From NCBI GenBank assembly GCA_002347095.1, contig DDWZ01000028.1:62001-126000 (forward strand): a stretch of DNA of 64,000 nt, read 5' to 3'. The position numbers and the translations under genes were made by a program. Position 1 is the first letter of the stretch. Every line of letters starts with the position of its first letter. The notes under the pieces were generated by a model. The model was not told the DNA's origin. It was given only the letters and a program-made list of their open reading frames with translations, and ran no database searches. This document shows, in pieces, positions 33,698 through 42,913 of the stretch. This DNA comes from Desulfobulbaceae bacterium UBA2273. Its GTDB lineage: Bacteria > Desulfobacterota > Desulfobulbia > Desulfobulbales > Desulfurivibrionaceae.

Positions 33698-35482
33698 ATG
33701 ACCGAGCCCACCTTTGATGCCATATTTGATGACCTGATCGACGCCAATGCGGAACTGCAAAGTTTTTTGGCGATCCTCGAGGCCCTGTTGCCCGAGGCCT
33801 CGATGCTCCTGGTGAGTGAGTCCGGGGCTGTGCTTGATGGCGCGCGTCCCCTGGTTGTCGCCTTGCCGGTGCGTGAAAAGCTGGTTCGCGAGGCCAGGGC
33901 CACCGATGGCTTTATCACGGGAAAAGCGGATAACGGCACCCGGTGCCACGCGATATCGCTTGCCAAGTTTTCGGCGGTGCTGATCATCTCCTGCACTGCC
34001 TCCCCGGAAGATGATTGGGAGCCAGGTTTCGCGATCGCCTCTCTCTTGCGTAATACCCTTGAGCTCGCCCTGTACAGGCAGGAACGGGAGATGCTTGTCG
34101 CGGATCATGAGCAGTCGGTCCGGCAGATCAGCATCCTCCAGCAGCAGCACGGCAAGTTGATTGAGGACAACTATCGTCAGTACCGGCTCAACCAGGACCG
34201 GGAGAAAGAGTATGCCCGCAAGCTGGAAAGCGAAATCGCCAAGCAAACCGCCGAGTTGCGGGAAGCCAATGCGCGGCTTGAGGAGATCAGCCGTCTGAAG
34301 AGCGATTTTCTGGCCAACATGAGCCATGAATTGCGAACGCCCATGAATGCCATCATCGGTTTCAGCGAACTCCTCTCCGAAACCCCATTGGCAGGAGAGC
34401 AGCTTGAATATGCCCGAACCATCACCCAGTCTGCGAAGAGTTTGTTGACGCTGATCAACGACATTCTTGACCTGGCGAAAATCGAAGCGGGCAAGCTCGA
34501 ACTTGAACATCTGCCTTTTGATCTCGCCGAGGTGATCGATAACGTGGTCGCCATGTTCAAGATTCCCGCCCGGGAAAAGGGGGTTGTCGTCGCCAGCACA
34601 ATCGACAACCGCATCCCGAAAAGAATAATGGGAGACTGCAACCGGCTGCGTCAGATTTTGATAAATCTGGCTGGAAACGCCATGAAGTTTACGGAGCAGG
34701 GCGGGGTTGCCATCGAGGTTGCCTATGAGCGTTCCGCTGCCGGCCGTATTGTCAGCCGGTTTTCGGTGCGCGACAGCGGCATAGGTATCCCCGCCGACCG
34801 GGTTGAGGCGATTTTTGAAAAATTTACCCAGGCAGACGGTTCGACCACCAGGAAATATGGAGGAACAGGTCTGGGGCTGGCCATCTGCCTGCAGCTCGTG
34901 GAACTCATGGGCGGGCATCTCGTGGTGGCCAGCGAAGAGGGAAAGGGCAGCACCTTTTCTTTTGTTATTCCCCTGGAAGAGGCCCCGGCGGAGATCATCT
35001 CCTTGCACGAGCGCAAGGATGCGTGCCGGGAAAAGACAGTGGGTGGCGGAAAGATTCTTCTGGTCGAGGACAACGCGGTTAATCAGCGATTGGCCAGCAT
35101 CCTCATCAGCCGGGAAGGGTATGAGGTCGAGGTGGCTTCCGATGGGACCGAGGCTCTGGAGCATTTGCGGCACCAAGCCTTTGACCTTGTTCTGATGGAT
35201 GTGCAGATGCCGAATATGGACGGCATGGAGGCCACCAGAAGAATCCGGGCGATTGAGGCCGATCCGGCCCTGCGGCAGGACTATGTCGGCTTGCGCGCCC
35301 TTAAACAGCCGTTGGAGATAGTCGGACTCACGGCCCATGCCAGAAAAGAGGATGAAACCGCCTGTTACGAGGCAGGAATGAACGGTTTCCTCACCAAGCC
35401 CATTATCAAGGCAAAGCTGACCATGATCCTCGGCGAGAAGATGCCCAGGATTCCATCACCGAAGGACAACGAGCCGTCCTGA
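33698..35482 (+). CDS. Soluble hybrid histidine kinase with C-terminal receiver
   Basis: The 594-residue protein has no transmembrane helix. Its N-terminal ~125 residues form an unassigned sensor region, followed by a coiled coil (about 125-200), HisKA with FLANMSHELRTPMNAI (His210), HATPase with NLAGNAMKF, DSGIGI and GGTGLGLAI, and a receiver with LVEDNAVNQ and phospho-Asp in LVLMDVQMPNMDG. It probably signals through the Hpt protein encoded two genes upstream. The sensed cue is unknown. Confidence 0.94.
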   Translation: MTEPTFDAIFDDLIDANAELQSFLAILEALLPEASMLLVSESGAVLDGARPLVVALPVREKLVREARATDGFITGKADNGTRCHAISLAKFSAVLIISCTASPEDDWEPGFAIASLLRNTLELALYRQEREMLVADHEQSVRQISILQQQHGKLIEDNYRQYRLNQDREKEYARKLESEIAKQTAELREANARLEEISRLKSDFLANMSHELRTPMNAIIGFSELLSETPLAGEQLEYARTITQSAKSLLTLINDILDLAKIEAGKLELEHLPFDLAEVIDNVVAMFKIPAREKGVVVASTIDNRIPKRIMGDCNRLRQILINLAGNAMKFTEQGGVAIEVAYERSAAGRIVSRFSVRDSGIGIPADRVEAIFEKFTQADGSTTRKYGGTGLGLAICLQLVELMGGHLVVASEEGKGSTFSFVIPLEEAPAEIISLHERKDACREKTVGGGKILLVEDNAVNQRLASILISREGYEVEVASDGTEALEHLRHQAFDLVLMDVQMPNMDGMEATRRIRAIEADPALRQDYVGLRALKQPLEIVGLTAHARKEDETACYEAGMNGFLTKPIIKAKLTMILGEKMPRIPSPKDNEPS

Positions 35483-35517
35483 CCCGTTCCGATCCCTGGT
35501 TCTTCAGTCGTTGTTGT

Positions 35518-36000
35518 TCATTCGCGCCACAGCGGTTCCGCCCGTAGCGCGGCGATTTTTTCTTCCCATCCCCCGCCATATCCGGTTATTTCAGCCAGCC
35601 GGGCCGTCTCGCTGAGCAGGGTGAGCTCGATATGCAGCCGTTCCGCGGGCATGAGGCTGCCCAGCCGGTCCGGCCATTCGATCACACTGAGTCCTGTGCC
35701 GTAAAGATATTCCAGCAAGCCGAGATCCTCTATTTCCGTTTCATCGCTCAAGCGATAGAGATCCAGATGATAGAGGGGCAGCCGCCCGGGATATTCGTGC
35801 AGGAGGCTGAAGGTGGGGCTGGTTATATAACAGGATGGGGGCACCAGCAATCCCTGGCCGATGGCCTGGGTGAGGGTGGTTTTCCCCGCCCCCAGGGAGC
35901 CGCCCAGGGTGATCACTTCGCCGGGGCGGGCGGTCTCGCCGAGATAGCGGCCAAGGGTGGAGGTGACGGCAAGGTCTGAAAGGGTAATGGCGAGTTTCAT
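35518..36000 (-). CDS. tsaE: tRNA t6A biosynthesis ATPase TsaE
   Basis: The 160-residue P-loop protein has GGSLGAGKTTLTQAI (Walker A), SPTFSLLHEYPG and LYHLDLYRL, followed by IEWPDR. TsaE drives the TsaB-TsaD t6A synthase cycle. It is the last gene of a minus-strand operon behind the diheme protein gene and starts 1 bp after its stop. The in-frame upstream ORF is read-through of the cytochrome gene. Confidence 0.94.
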   Translation of the reverse strand: MKLAITLSDLAVTSTLGRYLGETARPGEVITLGGSLGAGKTTLTQAIGQGLLVPPSCYITSPTFSLLHEYPGRLPLYHLDLYRLSDETEIEDLGLLEYLYGTGLSVIEWPDRLGSLMPAERLHIELTLLSETARLAEITGYGGGWEEKIAALRAEPLWRE

Positions 36001-36001
36001 C

Positions 36002-36289
36002 TTATTGGTATTTCTTGTGGCAGAAAAGGCACCGGTATTTCGGCGGATGGCCTTCTGGAAGAGGGGCTTGGCCTTCGGGGGCATGGCAGGAGGCGCAGTG
36101 CTTCTCCGCCTCCTTTTTGTCCAGGGGGTAGAATTGCAGGTGGATTTCATCCTGGGGTAGCTTTTTTGTTGATTCCGGCGGCGCCTTGAGCAAAAAAGCA
36201 AGAATGGCCGCACACCCGGCAAGGAACAGGATGTTGAGCAGGCGGGTTTTGTTCTTTTTCGGGTCAGGGTTCACGGGCAGATCCTTCAT
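36002..36289 (-). CDS. Small membrane-anchored diheme c-type cytochrome
   Basis: The 95-residue protein has a short basic N terminus, one transmembrane helix (LLNILFLAGCAAILAFLL) and two CXXCH motifs (CASCH and CLFCH) in a ~50-residue periplasmic domain. The short spacing recalls NapB-like small diheme proteins, but I cannot assign a family. It overlaps the geranylgeranyl-reductase-like gene by 4 bp, suggesting coupled expression. Confidence 0.83.
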   Translation of the reverse strand: MKDLPVNPDPKKNKTRLLNILFLAGCAAILAFLLKAPPESTKKLPQDEIHLQFYPLDKKEAEKHCASCHAPEGQAPLPEGHPPKYRCLFCHKKYQ

Positions 36290-37317
36290 GAGGGTTGGTC
36301 GATGCCCATTTCCAGGGCGCGGAAAGGGATAAGGCCGGTGCGCAGGCAAAAAATCAGGGACTCCAGGACGAGTTTTCCGGTCAGTTTGCCGCTGGAGGCC
36401 AATTCGAGGATGCGGGTATGCTGGTGATGCCTCTTGATGAGCTGGGTCATTTTTGGGCTTTCATACCCGGCATCAAGGATGGTGCGCGCCGCTTCTTCCC
36501 CGGAAACGATCGCCGAATAAATGCCTTCGCCGGTGAGCCCCGAGGCAAGGCCCGCCGCATCGCCGATCAGAAAGCGGTTGTGAAAACGCCAGCCGCGAAA
36601 GTCGGAGTTGATCAGGGCGGCCTGCGGCTGGCGGGACTTGAGTTCGAGGTTGTACCGGGCGCCCCACTGGTGCAGGCGGTTCAGCAGGATGTTGGGTTTG
36701 CTCGTGCTGCGCCGGGCATATACGCCAATGGAGGCGGTATCCTGGTGGGGGAAAATCCACGCGTAGCCGTTGCCGAAAAGTTCGGTGTCCAGGTGCCACT
36801 GCATCTCGGGGAAGTTGCCCTGCACTTGGTAGTTGATGCCCACCCCCATGTGCTCTGTGGGAATACCAAGCTGGCGGCGTACCAGGGAGCTGCTCCCATC
36901 GGCGCCCACCAGGAAGGAAAAGCCAAACTCCTCCCCCCCCCGGGTATGCACCCGGTTTTCGCCGATCTTGAGAACAAGGGCGTTGGTGGCGATGCTGACT
37001 CCTGCGGCCACGGCTCTGTCCGCCATCCATCGTCCGAGTCTGCCCCGGTCAACGGTGCGGATAATGGGGCTGTCGTCTTGGATGACGGCGTGCTGCCAGT
37101 TGCTGCTGATACGCTGGCTGGTGAAGGATTTCTCCCACAGGGTTTCCGGGAAACCGAGACCCTGGGCCACGGAGGGAATGCCGCCGGCGCAGACCTTGGG
37201 GCCGATGGCGCTGTTTCGTTCAAGGACCAGAACTTCTTTGCCCTGTCGGGCAAGAAGGGTGGCGCAGGCCAGTCCTCCCGGACCGCCGCCCACGATGACG
37301 GTATGAAAATTTTTCAT
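36286..37317 (-). CDS. Geranylgeranyl-reductase-family FAD oxidoreductase
   Basis: The protein is 343 residues from ATG at MKNFHTVIVGGGPGG. It has a Rossmann FAD motif (GGGPGGLACATLLA), the KVCAGG segment, VGADGSSSLVRR, and the second FAD motif FLIGDAAGLASGLTGEGI. Family members reduce isoprenoid chains or are related flavoprotein monooxygenases; the real substrate cannot be told. It is the first gene of the operon leading to the diheme cytochrome and tsaE, behind a strong promoter. Confidence 0.9.
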   Translation of the reverse strand: MKNFHTVIVGGGPGGLACATLLARQGKEVLVLERNSAIGPKVCAGGIPSVAQGLGFPETLWEKSFTSQRISSNWQHAVIQDDSPIIRTVDRGRLGRWMADRAVAAGVSIATNALVLKIGENRVHTRGGEEFGFSFLVGADGSSSLVRRQLGIPTEHMGVGINYQVQGNFPEMQWHLDTELFGNGYAWIFPHQDTASIGVYARRSTSKPNILLNRLHQWGARYNLELKSRQPQAALINSDFRGWRFHNRFLIGDAAGLASGLTGEGIYSAIVSGEEAARTILDAGYESPKMTQLIKRHHQHTRILELASSGKLTGKLVLESLIFCLRTGLIPFRALEMGIDQPS

Positions 37318-37357
37318 GATCGTTGCCTCTGATGCCCTCCGGGAAAACACCTCGCAC

Positions 37358-37385
37358 ACTATATGAGGATGGCTTTTCCTGTCAA
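37358..37385 (-). promoter_or_regulatory. Sigma-70 promoter for the 37317-35518 operon; gene-free stretch 37318-37636
   Basis: On the minus strand TTGACA (37380-37385) and TATAGT (37358-37363) are spaced by 16 bases, about 41 bp before the ATG. In the remaining 319-bp gap I see a short inverted repeat AGAGCCGT/ACGGCTCT (starting near 37393) and no gene. Confidence 0.8.
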
Positions 37386-37636
37386 GTGATTAAGAGCCGT
37401 TAGGGGACAAAGACCTTGCCGGACTGTGCGGTTACGGCTCTGTATGCCCCCATTGTTATCCGGCCGGTGAGGCTGATTTTTCACAACGGCTTAAGAGCTC
37501 TGGAATCATGGCAGGGTTCATGGTATTATCGCCACAAATTGAAAGCGAGAAAGGCCCTGGGGGATGTTCCTGCCGGGCAAAGTTGCCACTTTAAAAAGTT
37601 CCGTGTCCGGAACGCCTGTGTGAAGAGGATGGATGC

Positions 37637-39007
37637 ATGAAGCTTGACCCGTTTGACAAAGTGAAGAAAAACAGGAGCGCACTTCCCTCCCTGATTCTTG
37701 GGGGCTTGGGATTGCTTGGGCTTATTCTGGCGGCTTTTTTCTGGCTGGTGGGGGAGATGGAAAACCCCCAGGTGGCGCTCAATGGGGAGAGCTCCCACAT
37801 CGGCCTTGCCCGGCAGATTTCCGTGGGTGCCAGTGATGCCAAGAGTGGCTTGAGTTCCATCAAGGTTTCCCTCATCCAGGAGGGCAAAAAAGCGGTGTTG
37901 CTTGAAAAAAGCTATCCCAAGGCGGGGTCTTTCCCCGGGGGTGGGCCGAAGCAGATCGAGGAGGCCATCGAGATCACGCCCAAGGAGCTGGGCTTCAAGG
38001 ACGGCTCCGCGGAACTGGTGGTGACGGCGGCTGATTATTCTTGGTGGAACTGGCTCAGGGGCAATGTCACCGTGCACTCCTCGGTTGTCGTCATCGACAC
38101 CAAGCCGCCGGCGATCAGCGTGATGGAGTCGCCCCGGTATATCAAAGGCGGCGGCGCCGGCGTGGTTATCTACCGGGTCAGCGAGGTGGCGGGCAGGCAC
38201 GGAGTGCTAATCAACGAGGTTTTCTACCCGGGTTTTCCTCTGCCCAAGCGGGGCGAGGGGATCTATGGCGCTTGCATGGGGCTGCCCCACGATATCGCCG
38301 CGTTGGAAAAGGCCTTTGTGGTTGCGGCGGACCAGGCCGGAAACGAGGCCAAGACTCCCTTTGCCATGAACCTGCATGTGCGCAAGATTGTCACTGACAA
38401 GATCAGCATCGGCGACGGGTTTCTCTCCGCCAAGCTGCCGGAGTTTGCCTCCCATTATCCGGAATTGAGCGGCACGCCGGTGGAGCAGTTTGTCTCGGTG
38501 AACAACGACATCCGGGCGGCCAATTACAAGAAAATTCAGGAGGTGTGCTCGAAATTTCAGCCGGAACGTCTTTGGGATGGCCGTTTCGGGCGGATGCAAG
38601 GAAGTCCGCGGGCCGGATACGCCGATCACCGCACCTATCTGTACAACGGCGAGAAGATCGACGAACAGGTGCATCTGGGCGTGGACATTGCCTCGCTTGA
38701 GCATGCCGATATCGAGGCCGCCAACCGGGGGCTGGTGGTTTTTGCCGAGTATCTTGGGATTTACGGAAATACCGTCATCCTGGATCATGGCCAGGGGATT
38801 TTCAGCCTCTACTCCCACCTGAGCCAGATCGATGTTCCCTTGAACAGCATGGTTGAGAAGGGCGCGGTTGTCGGCCTTTCCGGCACCACCGGCATGGCGG
38901 GGGGGGATCACCTCCACTTCAGCATGCTGGTCAACGGCATCTTTGTCGATCCGGTGGAATGGTGGGACGAGGAGTGGCTGAAACTTCACATGTTGAGTGT
39001 GCTCTAA
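37637..39007 (+). CDS. Membrane-anchored M23 (LytM-type) peptidase
   Basis: This 456-residue protein has an N-terminal transmembrane anchor (about residues 15-37, LPSLILGGLGLLGLILAAFF). An Ig-like or extended region of ~250 residues precedes a C-terminal M23 peptidase domain. Zinc/catalytic motifs are HLGVDIA, then DHGQGIFSLYSHLS and GDHLHFSM. M23 enzymes cut peptidoglycan cross-links or act as amidase activators. It ends 3 bp before mutL. Confidence 0.9.
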   Translation: MKLDPFDKVKKNRSALPSLILGGLGLLGLILAAFFWLVGEMENPQVALNGESSHIGLARQISVGASDAKSGLSSIKVSLIQEGKKAVLLEKSYPKAGSFPGGGPKQIEEAIEITPKELGFKDGSAELVVTAADYSWWNWLRGNVTVHSSVVVIDTKPPAISVMESPRYIKGGGAGVVIYRVSEVAGRHGVLINEVFYPGFPLPKRGEGIYGACMGLPHDIAALEKAFVVAADQAGNEAKTPFAMNLHVRKIVTDKISIGDGFLSAKLPEFASHYPELSGTPVEQFVSVNNDIRAANYKKIQEVCSKFQPERLWDGRFGRMQGSPRAGYADHRTYLYNGEKIDEQVHLGVDIASLEHADIEAANRGLVVFAEYLGIYGNTVILDHGQGIFSLYSHLSQIDVPLNSMVEKGAVVGLSGTTGMAGGDHLHFSMLVNGIFVDPVEWWDEEWLKLHMLSVL

Positions 39008-39010
39008 GTT

Positions 39011-40852
39011 TTGTCCAGGATCAGGATTCTTCCGGAAAATCTGGCCAATCAGATCGCGGCCGGCGAGGTTGTCGAGCGGCCTGCCTCGGTGGTCAAGGAG
39101 CTGTTGGAGAACGCCATCGATGCCGGGGCAACCCAGGTCGGTATCCAGGTGGAAGGCGACGGCACCCGCCTGATCCGGGTGATTGACGACGGCTCCGGCA
39201 TGGATCAGGATGATGTGCTCCTCTGTCTGGAGCGCCATGCCACCAGCAAGATCACAAGCTTGGCCGAGCTTGGCGCCATCCGTTCCCTCGGGTTTCGGGG
39301 CGAGGCCGTGCCCAGCATCGCCTCGGTTTCCCTGGTGCGGATTACCTCGCGTCCCGCAACCCAAGAGCTGGGTACCCAGGTTGATCTTCGCTTCGGCAAG
39401 GTCCTTAAGGTGCATGAGATGGGGGGCAGCCCAGGCACCTCGTTTGAGGTAGCGGATCTTTTCGGCAATGTCCCGGCCCGAAAAAAATTTTTGAAATCCA
39501 CCCGCACGGAACTGGCCCATATCGAAGAGGTGGTGAAGAATTATGCCCTGGCCCGCCCGGCACTGGGGGTGAGTTTTTCCGTGGACGGACGCGAGGTGTT
39601 GCGGCTGCCTTCGCGGCTTGACACTCCACGGAGCAGGGCGGAACGGATTTTGGGCAAGGGAGGGGGCGCATTGGTGGAGGTGGAGCGCCAAGCCCTGGAT
39701 GAGACCGAGCCTGGAGTTTGGGGGTATCTTCTGCCGCCGGACGCTCCTGCTGCCGGACGCTTGCGAATATTTGTCAATGGCCGGGCGATCCATGACCGCC
39801 TGGTAACCCACGCGGTGAGCGAAGGGCTGCAGAACTATCTCATGAAAGGCCGGGGAGTGGGCGGGGTGATTTTTCTCGACCTGCCGCTTGCAAGCGTTGA
39901 TGTGAATGTCCACCCCACAAAGCAGGAGGTCAGGTTCCATAAGCCGTCGTCGGTGCATCAGGCCGTGGTCGCCGCGGTTCAGGGTGCCATGGCGGATCAT
40001 CAGCGGGCCTTGAAAAAGGAGATATTTCAGGTTCCCGTTTTTGGCCAGGACAGGGGGCAGGCGCAGGCCAAAGCCTCCTCAGCCAAGGTGTATGCGCCGG
40101 TTTCAGCTCTTCCCGCCCCTGCGGCGCAGGAGCCGTTGCCGCTTTTTGCGACTGCTGGTGCTGCCGCGCCGTCGGTTCTCCAGCCTGCTTCCGAGAAGAA
40201 TCTTTTTTCGGAAGGCGATTGTGCGGCGGAAAAGCCCCAGCCTCCGGCCACGAGCGGGGAGGAGAGAGCCCCTTGCCTTGGCGGATTGCGTTATCTCGGG
40301 CAGGTGCTGGACACCTATCTGCTCTGCGCCACGGAAAACGGCCTGCTTGCCGTTGACCAGCACGCCGCCCATGAGCGGCTGTTGTTTGAAACGCTGAAAA
40401 GGCAGTTTGCCAGCAAAAAAATCGCCCGGCAGACCCTTTTGTTTCCAACGGTCATGGAGTGCAGCCTGGAGGAGCTCCAGATTCTCAAGCAGTATGCCGA
40501 GGAGATCCGTGCCCTCGGAGTCGAGATCGAGGATTTTGGAGGGTCCAGCCAGGTGGTGAAGGCCGTGCCCGCGGTGCTTGGCCGCTCTTCGGTTGAAGAG
40601 GTGATGGCCGGTATCTTTGCCAGGTTCGGCGAGCCTGGCTCCGGCAGAGGCGGGGTGCGGGCCGAGGAGGTGCTTTCCGATATGGCCTGCAAGGCGGCGA
40701 TCAAGGCAGGACAAAGGCTGACTGCCACGGAAGCCGAAGCGCTGCTGGACGAAATGCAGCGGGCCGAGGTTTTTTCCCACTGCCCCCATGGCCGGCCGGT
40801 GGCCAAGAGCTTTACCTCCGACGAGATCAAGAAGTGGTTTTATCGAGGCTGA
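39011..40852 (+). CDS. mutL: DNA mismatch repair protein MutL
   Basis: The 613-residue protein has a GHL ATPase (IAAGEVVERPASVVKELLENAIDAG, IDDGSGM, TSKI, GFRGEA) and a C-terminal dimerisation domain. The linker at about 340-430 is Ala/Pro-rich. The start is TTG at 39011; no ATG or GTG closer to the conserved RIRILPENLANQIAAGE exists. The C-terminal domain has QHAAHERL and CPHGRP with no DQHA-type endonuclease motif evident, except Asp in VDQHAAHERLLFE, which does fit the DQHAX2EX4E motif. Confidence 0.96.
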   Translation: MSRIRILPENLANQIAAGEVVERPASVVKELLENAIDAGATQVGIQVEGDGTRLIRVIDDGSGMDQDDVLLCLERHATSKITSLAELGAIRSLGFRGEAVPSIASVSLVRITSRPATQELGTQVDLRFGKVLKVHEMGGSPGTSFEVADLFGNVPARKKFLKSTRTELAHIEEVVKNYALARPALGVSFSVDGREVLRLPSRLDTPRSRAERILGKGGGALVEVERQALDETEPGVWGYLLPPDAPAAGRLRIFVNGRAIHDRLVTHAVSEGLQNYLMKGRGVGGVIFLDLPLASVDVNVHPTKQEVRFHKPSSVHQAVVAAVQGAMADHQRALKKEIFQVPVFGQDRGQAQAKASSAKVYAPVSALPAPAAQEPLPLFATAGAAAPSVLQPASEKNLFSEGDCAAEKPQPPATSGEERAPCLGGLRYLGQVLDTYLLCATENGLLAVDQHAAHERLLFETLKRQFASKKIARQTLLFPTVMECSLEELQILKQYAEEIRALGVEIEDFGGSSQVVKAVPAVLGRSSVEEVMAGIFARFGEPGSGRGGVRAEEVLSDMACKAAIKAGQRLTATEAEALLDEMQRAEVFSHCPHGRPVAKSFTSDEIKKWFYRG

Positions 40853-40861
40853 GTCCGGATA

Positions 40862-40918
40862 AGCCATCGTTAAAAAATAACATGGCCGTTTTAGGCCGCC
40901 AGATGGCTAAGGAGCCGT
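40862..40918. repeat. Long-range inverted repeat after mutL
   Basis: AGCCATC (40862-40868) pairs with GATGGCT (40912-40918), with internal GTTA...TAAC and GGCC...GGCC pairs, giving a possible hairpin between mutL and purC. There is no clear T-tract. The rest of the 212-bp gap is AT-rich and may hold the purC promoter. Confidence 0.4.
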
Positions 40919-41064
40919 ACAAGTAAGGCAACATAAATGGCCTGTTGTTTCTGACCGGCCCCTAAAAAAATATCGCGCAAGCGGCTTGAAAAAAGTATCT
41001 AATTGAGTAGGCATCAACATTTCCGTGCCTTCTGCCCTGTAATTTTCTTGATAAGGAAGATGTC

Positions 41065-41955
41065 ATGACAACACCCATTACGCAAACGAATTTTGCCAAT
41101 CTCCATCTGGTGCATCGCGGCAAGGTCCGGGATCTCTACGAGGTGGACGACCACCTGCTGATGGTGGCCTCGGATCGTATCTCCGCCTTTGATGTGGTTA
41201 TGGATGACCCCATCCCCAACAAGGGCGCGATTCTGACCAAGCTTTCCCTTTTCTGGTTTGACTATCTCAAGGATATTGTGCCCAATCATCTGATCACGGC
41301 CAATGTTGAGGAATATCCGGTTGCCTGCGCCCCATACCGGGAGCAGTTGGCGGGCCGCAGCCTGCTGGTGAAAAAGGCCAAGCCCCTGCCGGTGGAGTGT
41401 ATTGTCCGCGGCTATCTCTCGGGCTCCTTTTGGCAGGCATATAAATCAGACCCGACCGTGTGCGGCTTTGCCTTGCCCGCCGGAATGCGGGAGTCGGACA
41501 AGTTTCCCGAACCGCTTTTTACCCCATCCACCAAGGCGGCCCTTGGCCTGCACGACGAGAATATCTCTCTCGTCGAGATGGAAAAGATCGTGGGCAAGGA
41601 GCAGACTGCCCGGATCAAGGATATCTGCGTGCGCCTCTATGTCAAGGCGGCGGATTATGCCCGCAGCAGGGGAATCATCATTGCCGACACCAAGTTCGAG
41701 CTGGGCATCTATAACGGCGAGATTATTCTCATCGATGAGGTGTTGACCCCGGATTCCTCTCGGTTCTGGCCCGAGGATCAGTACCAGCCCGGCGCGGGAC
41801 AACCGAGTTTTGACAAACAGTTTCTCCGGGACTATCTCTCCACCCTCGATTGGGGGAAAAACCCGCCGCCGCCGCCACTGCCACAGGAAATCATCGAGAA
41901 GACCGCGTCCCGTTACCGGGAGGCGCTGGTCAAGATAACCGGGGCGGATATCTAG
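41065..41955 (+). CDS. purC: Phosphoribosylaminoimidazole-succinocarboxamide synthase
   Basis: The 296-residue enzyme joins CAIR and aspartate. Signatures are HRGKVRDLYEV, VASDRISAFDVVM, VRGYLSGSFW, the ADTKFELG motif, and DEVLTPDSSRFWP. The length fits the longer SAICAR synthase class. AAGGAAG precedes the ATG by 7 bases. Genes purD and purE are 10 kb upstream, so the purine genes are dispersed. Confidence 0.97.
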   Translation: MTTPITQTNFANLHLVHRGKVRDLYEVDDHLLMVASDRISAFDVVMDDPIPNKGAILTKLSLFWFDYLKDIVPNHLITANVEEYPVACAPYREQLAGRSLLVKKAKPLPVECIVRGYLSGSFWQAYKSDPTVCGFALPAGMRESDKFPEPLFTPSTKAALGLHDENISLVEMEKIVGKEQTARIKDICVRLYVKAADYARSRGIIIADTKFELGIYNGEIILIDEVLTPDSSRFWPEDQYQPGAGQPSFDKQFLRDYLSTLDWGKNPPPPPLPQEIIEKTASRYREALVKITGADI

Positions 41956-42096
41956 CGGGTGTCGGAAAATCCAGGCAGGGCGTTTTTTTGCAGGCCCCTG
42001 CTGCGGGAAACTGTGCTATCATCGGACAGGCGGGGTATGGGTGACAGCTCTTTTGAAAGGCTGTAGTCAGGAAACCATTTTTCCGGGAGGTGCGTG

Positions 42097-42813
42097 ATGC
42101 CGAGACCGCTTGCGCGTGGTCCGTGCGAAACAGCCGCAGCCATGCTGCTGAGCTGCGCCCTGCTGTTGTTTTCTTCTGGCTGCGGAATTTCCGGATCCGG
42201 CGCCAATGACGGGTTCGGGGGATTTTTTACCCCCACGGATGTCGGCGTTATCCGGCACCATGTGCGCCAGTATCAGAATTCCCTGCGGGAATTCACCGCC
42301 CGGCTCTATGCCAAAAATCCCAAGTATGAGAAAGATCCGGCCCGGCAGCGGCGGAAGATCGATGCTGTTTTCGCTCCCCTGCCCACGGGGGAGCAGGTTT
42401 ATGCGTACAAGCAATCCCACGAAATCCTCGCCGCCGCCTTCCATCCCGAAACCGTCGAGCCGGACCGGGTCTATCTGCTGAGCCTCGGGTTGTGGAAAAG
42501 CATCGTGGAGGCGTATGATATCGGGGACGAGGGGATTTTTGTGAGCGGTCTGCAGATTTCGCTGGAGCGGTTGCAACGGCTCCACCATAATCTCAGTCAG
42601 GTGAACTGGCGGCTGAAAACATACAAGGACAAAAACGGCAAACTGCTTTTCCTCACCAACGAAGCTGGCGCGGACGGCTATCTCAACATGGGCTACGAGG
42701 TTATCATGACCCGGATCCTCACCCGCCTTGAGGATGATATCGCCATGCGGGGAGGATTGCCGGAGCGATACATGTTCAGCATGTCCACCATTTTTGTCGG
42801 CATACTTCTCTAG
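42097..42813 (+). CDS. Probable lipoprotein, function unknown
   Basis: The 238-residue protein has a signal sequence ending at a lipobox-like FSSGC (Cys29), then a helical, Arg/Lys/Glu-rich domain without a recognised fold. A GGGAGG ribosome-binding site supports the ATG at 42097 over the overlapping GTG. It may be anchored to the outer membrane. A 10-bp inverted repeat with flanking T/A runs follows it. Confidence 0.75.
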   Translation: MPRPLARGPCETAAAMLLSCALLLFSSGCGISGSGANDGFGGFFTPTDVGVIRHHVRQYQNSLREFTARLYAKNPKYEKDPARQRRKIDAVFAPLPTGEQVYAYKQSHEILAAAFHPETVEPDRVYLLSLGLWKSIVEAYDIGDEGIFVSGLQISLERLQRLHHNLSQVNWRLKTYKDKNGKLLFLTNEAGADGYLNMGYEVIMTRILTRLEDDIAMRGGLPERYMFSMSTIFVGILL

Positions 42814-42818
42814 CCGGA

Positions 42819-42850
42819 TGTTGAAAAAAGACAGGACGGCTTTTTCAACA
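42819..42850. terminator. Probable terminator after the lipoprotein gene
   Basis: TGTTGAAAAA (42819-42828) and TTTTTCAACA (42841-42850) form a perfect 10-bp inverted repeat around a 12-nt loop. It follows the lipoprotein stop by 5 bp and precedes the convergent DnaJ-type gene. The stem is AT-rich and the T-run lies inside it, so efficiency is uncertain. Confidence 0.55.
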
Positions 42851-42913
42851 CCCTGCTAGGCGTTCTAGGCGATCTCAAGGCGCGGTTTGTCTGGGCTACT
42901 GCCTGGCGAAGGG

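Noticed and set aside
31570..33996. 808-residue minus-strand reading frame
   Set aside because: It is an antisense shadow across purE, tsaC, Hpt and HDOD genes, all of which have recognised motifs; its sequence has no family resemblance.
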